From Stutzerimonas kunmingensis (lineage in GTDB: Bacteria; Pseudomonadota; Gammaproteobacteria; Pseudomonadales; Pseudomonadaceae), in the NCBI RefSeq assembly GCF_014764705.1, contig NZ_JACXXG010000005.1:160719-224718 (forward strand): a DNA stretch of 64,000 nt. The letters run 5' to 3'. Shown here one piece after another: positions 57,107-64,000 of this stretch. How positions within the stretch are numbered: the first letter of the stretch is position 1; each line of letters starts with the position of its first letter. Made by a program: the position numbers and the translations under genes. Under the pieces are notes generated by a model that worked only from the letters and a program-made list of their open reading frames with translations, searched no databases and was not told the origin of the DNA.

Positions 57107-58456
57107 TCAGTTGGGCCGCAGCTGCTTCAGGGTTTCCGCGATCATGAACGCCATTTCCAGCGACTGATCGGCGTTTAACCGCGGGTCGCACTGGGTGTGA
57201 TAGCGATCGCTGAGGCCGGCTTCGGTGATCGGCCGCGAACCGCCGATGCATTCGGTGACGTTCTGTCCGGTCATCTCGATATGAATCCCACCGGGGTAGC
57301 TGCCCTCGGCACGATGCACATCGAAGAACTGACGCACTTCGGCGAGCACCTTCTCGAAGTCCCGCGTCTTGTAGCCGCTGGACGCCTTGATGGTGTTGCC
57401 ATGCATTGGGTCGGAACTCCAGAGCACATGGCGACCTTCGTTCTGTACCGCGCGCACCAGTCGCGGCAGGCCGGCTTCGACCTTGTCGGCGCCCATGCGC
57501 ACGATCAGGTTCAAGCGACCGGGGTCGTTCTGCGGGTTGAGGATGTCGATCAGGCGGATCAGCTCCTCGCTGTCCATGCTCGGGCCGACCTTCACGCCGA
57601 TGGGATTGCCCACTCCGCGCAGGAATTCGACATGCGCGCCGTCGAGCTGACGGGTGCGGTCACCGATCCACAGCATGTGCGCGGAGCAGTCGTACCAGCC
57701 GCCGCTGAGGCTGTCCTGGCGGACGAAAGCCTGCTCGTAGTTCAGCAACAGTGCCTCGTGAGCCGTGAAAAAGCTGGTCTCGCGCAACTGTGGCGCGCCG
57801 TCCAGTCCGCATGCGCGCATGAATTTCAGCGTTTCGTCGATGCGTGCGCCGAGCTGGTGGTACTTCTCGGCCAACAGCGAGTTGGCGATGAAATCCAGGT
57901 TCCACTGGTGCACCTGGTGCAGGTCGGCGAAACCGCCCTGGGCGAATGCACGCAGCAGGTTCAGGCAGGAGGTGGACTGATGGTAGGCCTGCAGCAGACG
58001 CTCCGGGTCCGGCACGCGGCTTTGTGCGTTGAAGTCGATGCCATTGACGATATCGCCTCGGTAGGCCGGCAGCGTCACGCCATCGACGGTTTCGTCGCCG
58101 GCCGAGCGGGGTTTGGCGAACTGGCCGGCCATGCGTCCGACCTTTACCACCGGGCAGCCGGCCGCGAAGGTCATGACGATCGCCATCTGCAGCAGAACCT
58201 TGAAGGTGTCGCGAATCTTGGTGGCCGAGAATTCGGCGAAACCCTCGGCGCAATCGCCGCCCTGCAACAGGAACGCGCGGCCCTGGGTCACCTCGGCGAA
58301 CTGCCGTCTCAGCTCCCGTGCTTCGCCGGCGAAGACCAACGGTGGCAAGCCGGCCAGGGTGCGTTCAACGCGCGAGAGGTGTTCGGCATCCGGGTATTCG
58401 GGTTGCTGCTGGATCGGCTTGCTTCTCCAGCTATCGGGGCTCCAAGCGTCGTTCAT
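57107..58456 (-). CDS. Class II 3-deoxy-7-phosphoheptulonate (DAHP) synthase
   Basis: A 449-residue class II DAHP synthase, first enzyme of the shikimate pathway. Signatures are [14 protein letters not shown] (about residues 65-78), [14 protein letters not shown], and the late [17 protein letters not shown] with metal ligands. ATG 58456 starts [10 protein letters not shown], the family N-terminus; the open frame extends upstream to 58777 without support. It works on phosphoenolpyruvate and erythrose 4-phosphate. Confidence 0.94.
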   Translation of the reverse strand: MNDAWSPDSWRSKPIQQQPEYPDAEHLSRVERTLAGLPPLVFAGEARELRRQFAEVTQGRAFLLQGGDCAEGFAEFSATKIRDTFKVLLQMAIVMTFAAGCPVVKVGRMAGQFAKPRSAGDETVDGVTLPAYRGDIVNGIDFNAQSRVPDPERLLQAYHQSTSCLNLLRAFAQGGFADLHQVHQWNLDFIANSLLAEKYHQLGARIDETLKFMRACGLDGAPQLRETSFFTAHEALLLNYEQAFVRQDSLSGGWYDCSAHMLWIGDRTRQLDGAHVEFLRGVGNPIGVKVGPSMDSEELIRLIDILNPQNDPGRLNLIVRMGADKVEAGLPRLVRAVQNEGRHVLWSSDPMHGNTIKASSGYKTRDFEKVLAEVRQFFDVHRAEGSYPGGIHIEMTGQNVTECIGGSRPITEAGLSDRYHTQCDPRLNADQSLEMAFMIAETLKQLRPN

Positions 58457-58588
58457 GATCGTTCCAACTGATAAAAGTGCGGCGATTTTACCTGAAGCGC
58501 CCGGGCCCCGGAGATAGCGATGGCCTATGGGGCTGCGTAAGATGCGTTCGCCGACACGCTGGTGATCGGATAGCTGCGGAGCACATTG

Positions 58589-59338
58589 ATGGACAAAGAG
58601 GAACGTCTGCTCGCCGAAGTGCATGACGCTTTCGGGCTGATTCGCGTACTCGAGGTGGGCGACTACCGTTTTCTCGAGTTTGGCGCGGCGGTCGAGCAGA
58701 GCTGCGTATTCACCGCCGATCCTGCCTGGCTCGAATACGATTACACCCGCGCGATGCTGCTCGGTGGGCTGTGTCATGCAGAGCCGGAAACCGCACTGTT
58801 TCTAGGGCTTGGTGCCGGCAACCTGACCCAGGCCTGTCTGCAGTTCCTGCCGCTGGAGGACGTCGAGGTCATTGAACTGCGGCCGGCGGTGCCGGAGCTT
58901 GCGATGCAGTACCTCGGCTTGCAGAACGACTCGCGGCTGTATATCCGCATCGGCGATGCCACCGAGTTGCTGGATACCGCCGAGAGTTCCGATCTGATCT
59001 TCGTCGACCTGTACAACGATGCCGGCCCCGATGCCGCGCATCTGGCCTGGTCGTTCCTCAAGCGCTGTCAGGAAAAACTCAATCCGGGCGGCTGGCTGAT
59101 CATCAATCAGTGGGGCACCGATGACGATCGCCCGTTGGGCGCGGCGCTGCTGCGTGGCCTCTATCATCGGCATTACTGGGAGTGCCCCGTGAAGGAGGGC
59201 AACGTGGTGCTGCTGGTGCCAGCGGATCTCGATCAGCAGCTGGACATGACCGGGCTGCGCCAGCGGGCCGAAGTGTTGGCACCGCGCTTGGGCTATTCGC
59301 TGGATTCGTTGATTGCGGCACTGCGGCCCGCGAGCTAA
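58589..59338 (+). CDS. Spermidine-synthase-like methyltransferase-fold protein
   Basis: A 249-residue protein with the spermidine-synthase fold: [20 protein letters not shown] (cofactor loop), [19 protein letters not shown], then [15 protein letters not shown]. The usual catalytic Asp-Tyr set of SpeE is incomplete, so polyamine synthesis is unproven. ATG 58589 has GGAG eight bases upstream. Confidence 0.8.
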   Translation: MDKEERLLAEVHDAFGLIRVLEVGDYRFLEFGAAVEQSCVFTADPAWLEYDYTRAMLLGGLCHAEPETALFLGLGAGNLTQACLQFLPLEDVEVIELRPAVPELAMQYLGLQNDSRLYIRIGDATELLDTAESSDLIFVDLYNDAGPDAAHLAWSFLKRCQEKLNPGGWLIINQWGTDDDRPLGAALLRGLYHRHYWECPVKEGNVVLLVPADLDQQLDMTGLRQRAEVLAPRLGYSLDSLIAALRPAS

Positions 59339-59611
59339 CTCTGCACCGAACGGGTGCGTCGACGGTAGTGAAGGTTTGTGGCTGTTCCATATCGGTGCGT
59401 ACTGACCGGCGCCGTCCCGCACGGAAAAGCGCGACGCGCGGCTCTATCGCGGGGCCTCACTCGTCCCACTCAATATCTGGGTCCCACGAAGCCAGCAGTT
59501 AATCAATGCTGGATCGCTGTGTCTTGCCGCGCTGATGAGCAAACGTGACGGCATGGCTGGTCTGCTAATTGCAAAACGCCAGCATATTTTGTCGGCAGTA
59601 AGGAATCGCCC

Positions 59612-61773
59612 GTGCCTCATCTTCAAAGCAATCTGATGCATCTGTCCGCTAGCGAGCGCCATTGGCTTCCGTGGTCGGGGCCAACCGGCAAGCTGTCGAT
59701 GCGCTGGTCGTGCTGGTTGAATCGTGGCGTGTATCCCGTGGTGGAGCAGGTCTTCGAGGGCGTTGCGCAGTCACGGGTGCGCATCCTGCAGAACTGGGTC
59801 GCCAGTCACTGGGGTCATCTGGCGGACCTCGCCGCCAACCTGGGCGAAGCCGTTGGCCACGTCGCTAGCGATGTGCTGGAGGGGAAACGGGCACAGCTGC
59901 CGGATATTTCCGAGCTGTTCGTCATCGATTCGCAAGGCCGCGTGCTGGCATCCACCTGTGCGGCTCATGTCGGGCAGCAGGATCTTGATGGCCGAGCGGT
60001 AGCGCGCGGGATGAGTGAGCCGTTCCTGCATGGGCCCTATCGTGATCCGCTGACCCAGCGCCTGGGCGCGAGCACGTCGCGCTTCCATGATGCGGTCACC
60101 CTGATGTTCTACCAGCCGGTGCATGTTGGCGGTAAGTGTCTCGGCTGCATCTGCGCGCGGGTGCCCAATGATGTGATCGGTGACCTCATCCAGCGCGAGG
60201 CCGGCCACGTCTACCCGGAATCGGGTGACAACTACCTGTTCATGGTGGAGTCGCGCTTCGACAGCAGTGTTCAGACCGGCACGGCGCTGTCACGCTCGCG
60301 CTTCGAAGATGCCACCTTCAGCCACGGCGAGAACCTGAAAAGCGGTGTGCACACGCGCTGGGGAACGGTGCGCGTGCAGCAGCATACCGAGCTGGAATTG
60401 CGTTTTACCGATCCGGCCACCGGCCAGTTGCATCCTGGTGTGCGGGAGACGATCGCCAAGGGTGCCAACCTGTTCGTCACCTATCCCGGCTACTCGGACT
60501 ACCGCCATATTCCGGTCATCGGCAAGGGCGTTACCTTTCAGCTGCAAGGCTCGCCAGACCGTTGGGGGATGATGTGCGAGGCGGATCTGGAGGAGGTCTA
60601 TCGTCGCCGTTCGCTGAGCGTCGGGCTGATGAAGACGTATCTGCTCACGGTGACCACGCTGTTCGCCATCGGCAGTCTGCTGCAGGAGTTCAGCGGTCTG
60701 CCCACCACCGCGCTGCACCTGGTCAACGGTTTGCTGCTCCTGCTGGGGGCCTGGGCGTTCGCGTCCTTTGGGCCGCGACGGCTGGCTGCGCGCATGCAGG
60801 AGATGACCGAGGTGATTCGTACGCTGGCCGAAGGCGAGGCAATCTGCGCCAAAGGGTCGACAGCAGCACCATGCAGCGCGATGAGAGTGGCGACATGGGG
60901 CGTTGGATCAACAGCTTCATCGACAGCCTGGACGGCGTGGTCGGCCAGGTGATTCAGGTCTCGAAAAACGTTCGTCAGGACAACGAGCTGATGCTCGAAC
61001 GCAGCAGCGAAGCGGGGCAGACCACCAGCGATGTGGCCGAATCGATCCATCAATTGTTGCTGCTGGTGGAGGAGCAACTTGGCGAAATTCAGCAGGCATC
61101 GATGACCGCCGAGGAAATGAAGGGCGCCATGGACGAGGTGATGCAGCGTGCCCGCGAGCGTTTCGACACCGTGCGTAACGGTACCGAATCGATCCGTGAT
61201 GTGGTGCAGCGCTCGGCTCAGAGCGTTCAGCTGCTCGACAGCCGCATGGGCGAGATCGATGAGATCGTCGGGCTGATCAGCGACATCACCACGCAGACCA
61301 ATCTGCTGGCACTGAACGCGGCAATCGAGGCGGCCAGGGCAGGGGACCATGGTCGCGGCTTCGCCGTGGTAGCGGGTGAGGTCCGCTCACTGGCGCAGCG
61401 TACGGCCAAGGCGGCAGAGGACATTCGGCACAAGGTCGAGAGCCTGCAGGCGGAAACGCGCCAGGCGGTGTCGTTCATGGAGGGTGGCGTCCAGAATGTC
61501 GACAGCAGCCTGCGCCTGACCGAGGAGGCATCCTCGGAGAATGTGCATCTGCATCACACCGTCGAGCGCATGTTCGACATCATCAAGGGGCTGAACGAGC
61601 GCAGCCTGCATTACGGCCAGACCATCCGTGGCGTCGACCAGGCCTCCAATGAGATGGGGCAGACCCTCGGCGTGCTGCAGGACAGCGCCGAACGTGTTCG
61701 TCATACGGCTGGCAAACTGCACCAATTGGTCGGCCGCTTCCGCGTCAGCGCCGCCAATAGCGAGGCTGCCTGA
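59612..61773 (+). pseudogene. Methyl-accepting chemotaxis protein, one-base frameshift
   Basis: A chemoreceptor of about 720 codons read in two frames. The first part (59612 to about 60839) has an N-terminal sensor with WLNRGVYPVVEQVFEGVAQS, a cache-like region, and a membrane region ([33 protein letters not shown]). The second (to 61773, in another frame) has the signalling core [20 protein letters not shown] and [18 protein letters not shown]. The HAMP-like part breaks at 60837-60840: one G is missing from GAGG-CAAT, since restoring it reads [16 protein letters not shown] 59612 has aagga seven bases upstream. Either a real inactivation or a sequencing error. Confidence 0.85.
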
Positions 61774-61930
61774 AAGTGATGCCCGCCGCGAGGGCGAGAC
61801 CTGCCACGGTGCCGCTGCTGTGCACCTGGCTCGGTGCAGGCGAGCCGCGCGGCGGGGCTTGCTGGCCAACGGCGCGCCCGGCAGCCCAACCGCCAGCGCA
61901 AAATACCCGCACAGCTTCACGTTAATCCGG

Positions 61931-62149
61931 TATAGTACGCGCCGGCTGAAACCCAGCCTGCGTTCAGGTACTGCAACACACGAAGCACTGCTTCGGCTGC
62001 TGTCCGCTTCGAGCGGGCTATCCTTGACGATTCATCATTCATACGTTTTCGCAACCCCGCCGACCAAGCTGCCAGGGTGACCTTCGGGTTTTGCACGGCA
62101 TGCGCAGCTTCGGAACAATGGGTCTTGCGGAGCATCAGAGACAAGACCC
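61931..62149 (+). promoter_or_regulatory. Candidate promoter and long leader of the helicase gene
   Basis: TATAGT at 61931-61936 is a good -10 and is followed by a GC-rich start region (ACGCGCC); no clear -35 is seen. It gives an untranslated leader of about 205 bases. Long leaders are common for DEAD-box cold-shock helicases and often carry control elements. The rest of the 376-base gap to the chemoreceptor gene shows no gene. Confidence 0.45.
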
Positions 62150-63820
62150 ATGACCCAGGAAATCGGCGGCTTTGCCGCACTCGGTATTCACTCCGCTGTT
62201 CTGGCTGCCATCAGCGCAGTCGGCTACGAAGAACCATCCCCTATTCAATCTCAGGCGATCCCGGTGATCCTTGGCGGTCACGACATGATCGGCCAGGCGC
62301 AGACCGGTACCGGCAAGACCGCGGCCTTTGCGCTGCCGATCCTGTCCAAGATCGATCCCGCTCGTAAGGAAGTGCAGGCACTGATCCTCGCGCCGACTCG
62401 CGAACTGGCGCTGCAGGTCGCTACTGCATTCGAAACCTATTCCAAGCAGATGCCTGGCCTGACCGTCGTCGCGGTCTACGGTGGCGCACCTATGGGCCCG
62501 CAGCTCAAGGCCATCCGCCAGGGCGCGCAGGTCATCGTCGCGACCCCAGGCCGTCTGGTCGATCACCTGAGCCGCAACAGTGGCCTGCTGTCGACCATCC
62601 GCTTCCTGGTCCTCGATGAAGCCGATGAAATGCTCAAGCTGGGCTTCATGGACGACCTCGAAGTGATCTTCGAAGCGATGCCAGAGAGCCGTCAGACTGT
62701 TCTGTTCTCCGCTACGCTGCCGCACTCCATTCGCGCGATTGCCGAAAAGCATCTGCGCGAGCCGCAGCACATCAAGATCGCTGCCAAGACCCAGACCGTC
62801 GCTCGCATCGAGCAGGCACACCTGATGGTCCATGCCGACCAGAAGATCCAGGCTGTGCTGCGCCTGCTGGAAGTCGAGGATTTCGACGCCCTGATCGCCT
62901 TCGTTCGCACCAAGCAAGCCACCCTGGATCTGGCCGCCGCGCTGGAAGCCAAGGGCTACAAGGCTGCTGCGCTGAACGGCGACATTGCCCAGAACCAGCG
63001 TGAGCGCGTCATCGAATCGCTCAAGGACGGCCGCCTTGACATCGTTGTCGCCACCGACGTCGCCGCTCGCGGTCTCGACGTGGCGCGCATCACCCACGTA
63101 TTCAACGTGGACATGCCTTACGATCCGGAATCCTACGTGCACCGTATCGGCCGTACCGGTCGTGCCGGTCGCGAAGGCCGTGCACTGCTGCTGGTCACCC
63201 CGCGTGAGCGTCGCATGTTGCAGGTCATCGAGCGCGTGACCAACCAGAAGGTCGCTGAAGCCCGTCTGCCGAATGCGCAGCAGGTGCTGGACGCTCGCAT
63301 CAAGAAACTCACTAACAGCCTCGCGCCGCTGGTTGCCGATGCCGAAGCCACCCATGGCGAGTTGCTCGACAAGCTGGTCGCCGACATCGGTTGCAGCCCG
63401 CGTGCTCTGGCTGCTGCGCTGTTGCGCAAGGCCACCAATGGTCAGGCTCTGACCCTGGCCGAGGTGGAAAGAGAGCAGCCTTTGGTTCCCACCAGCAGCC
63501 CGCGTGAGCGCACCGAGCGTTCGGATCGTCCCGAGCGTAGTGGTGATCGCGAGCGCCGCGCTCCGGTCCCACTGGCCGAAGGCCGCGCCCGCTGCCGTAC
63601 GCCGCTTGGGGCGCGTGACGGCATCGCTGCCCGTAACCTGCTCGGCGCCATCCTCAACGAAGGCGGCCTGGCTCGCGAAGCCATCGGTCGCATCCAGGTG
63701 CGCGACAGCTTCAGCCTGGTAGAGCTGCCGGAAGACGGCCTCGACCGCCTGCTCGGCAAACTCAAGGACACCCGCGTCGGTGGCAAGCAGCTCAAGCTGC
63801 GTCGCTATCGCGAGGATTGA
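62150..63820 (+). CDS. deaD: DEAD-box RNA helicase DeaD (CsdA)
   Basis: A 556-residue helicase. Motif I AQTGTGKT (about residue 47), motif II LDEADEML (DEAD), motif III FSATLP, and motif VI HRIGRTGRAGREG lie in order. A C-terminal RNA-binding RRM-like domain (about 470-550) with RDGIAARNLLGAILNEGGL and FSLVELPEDGLDRLL fits the DbpA/CsdA type. It remodels ribosomal and messenger RNA in the cold. A strong terminator follows. Confidence 0.95.
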   Translation: MTQEIGGFAALGIHSAVLAAISAVGYEEPSPIQSQAIPVILGGHDMIGQAQTGTGKTAAFALPILSKIDPARKEVQALILAPTRELALQVATAFETYSKQMPGLTVVAVYGGAPMGPQLKAIRQGAQVIVATPGRLVDHLSRNSGLLSTIRFLVLDEADEMLKLGFMDDLEVIFEAMPESRQTVLFSATLPHSIRAIAEKHLREPQHIKIAAKTQTVARIEQAHLMVHADQKIQAVLRLLEVEDFDALIAFVRTKQATLDLAAALEAKGYKAAALNGDIAQNQRERVIESLKDGRLDIVVATDVAARGLDVARITHVFNVDMPYDPESYVHRIGRTGRAGREGRALLLVTPRERRMLQVIERVTNQKVAEARLPNAQQVLDARIKKLTNSLAPLVADAEATHGELLDKLVADIGCSPRALAAALLRKATNGQALTLAEVEREQPLVPTSSPRERTERSDRPERSGDRERRAPVPLAEGRARCRTPLGARDGIAARNLLGAILNEGGLAREAIGRIQVRDSFSLVELPEDGLDRLLGKLKDTRVGGKQLKLRRYRED

Positions 63821-63838
63821 TCGGTAGCTGGTTAAACG

Positions 63839-63867
63839 AAAGGCGGGCTTATTAGCCCGCCTTTTTT
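63839..63867 (+). terminator. Rho-independent terminator after deaD
   Basis: AAAGGCGGGCT-TATT-AGCCCGCCTTT, an 11-base stem with a four-base loop, then a T run. The group II intron-like sequence begins five bases further on. Confidence 0.92.
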
Positions 63868-63871
63868 ATTG

Positions 63872-64000
63872 GTGCGCCAGGCATGGCGCGTAGCGCCGTG
63901 ACTGGCGCTGTCGGGTTCACTGTGGTGGTGAGCCTGGCGACTTGGAGGTGAAAGTCCTCTACACACCCGGCAAGGGGAAGTGTTAGCTGAAGGCAAGGGT
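63872..64000 (+). mobile_element. 5' end of a group II intron, truncated by the window
   Basis: Starts GTGCGCC (group II introns begin GTGYG) and reaches the domain I hallmarks GGTGAAAGTCCTC, then AAGTGTTAGCTGAAGGCAAG. These are typical of bacterial group II introns that encode a reverse transcriptase. Insertion directly after a terminator stem fits the group IIC habit, but the class is not settled here. The body and the reverse-transcriptase gene lie beyond the window. Confidence 0.72.

Noticed and set aside
57197..58471. A 424-codon plus-strand frame opposite DAHP synthase
   Set aside because: Antisense shadow of a clear class II DAHP synthase; composition is not that of a real protein.

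Overview
The window looks like a Pseudomonadaceae chromosome of the Pseudomonas stutzeri (Stutzerimonas) type. Gene order and proteins match the Pseudomonas flagellar/chemotaxis, cytochrome c maturation, fleQSR, earP-efp and class II DAHP synthase neighbourhoods, and the DNA is GC-rich with many GTG and TTG starts. This assignment is inference from content; no database was searched.

Layout. (1) 1-6.5 kb: the end of a chemotaxis/flagellar cluster (motC, motD, a ParA-like protein, a CheW-domain ParP-like protein, cheW, DUF2802), a periplasmic rhodanese, and on the minus strand fliK with a small FlhB C-domain homologue. (2) 6.6-14 kb: the complete ccmABCDEFGHI operon plus a lipoprotein gene. (3) 14.2-19.1 kb: fliT-like gene, fleQ, fleS and fleR, with a near-consensus sigma-54 promoter before fleS. 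(4) 19.1-26.8 kb: housekeeping genes (tpm, htpX, an AlaA-type aminotransferase, msrB, a glutathione peroxidase, an AAA ATPase, a GST). (5) 27.0-27.2 kb: tRNA-Glu and tRNA-Gly behind a good sigma-70 promoter. (6) 27.4-38.6 kb: a sulfide/persulfide cluster. A CsoR-family and a BigR-type regulator are divergent. The cluster also has YeeE/YedE-type sulfur importers, a DUF2892 protein, a rhodanese, a SulP transporter, a phosphatase-like/SQR fusion and a persulfide dioxygenase, followed by a MacB-like export operon and a ZIP transporter. Three near-identical 16-bp operator-like sites link these operons. (7) 38.6-41.2 kb: an extra MotA/MotB-like stator pair and a renalase-like FAD enzyme.

(8) 41.5-54.9 kb: a 13.3-kb integrative element inserted in ffs, the 4.5S SRP RNA gene. 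It is bounded by perfect 113-bp direct repeats that reproduce almost all of ffs. It carries a tyrosine integrase next to the intact ffs copy, phage-type antirepressor genes, several tiny genes, a complete type I restriction-modification system (hsdM-hsdS-hsdR), a serine recombinase and an abortive-infection-type protein. Phased GTGATCC repeats sit at both ends. It is best read as a defence island.

(9) 55.1-63.8 kb: earP and efp (rhamnosylation of EF-P at Arg32), class II DAHP synthase, a spermidine-synthase-like protein, a methyl-accepting chemotaxis gene broken by a one-base frameshift, and a DEAD-box helicase gene with a long leader. The last ~130 bases, just after the helicase terminator, look like the 5' end of a group II intron that runs out of the window.
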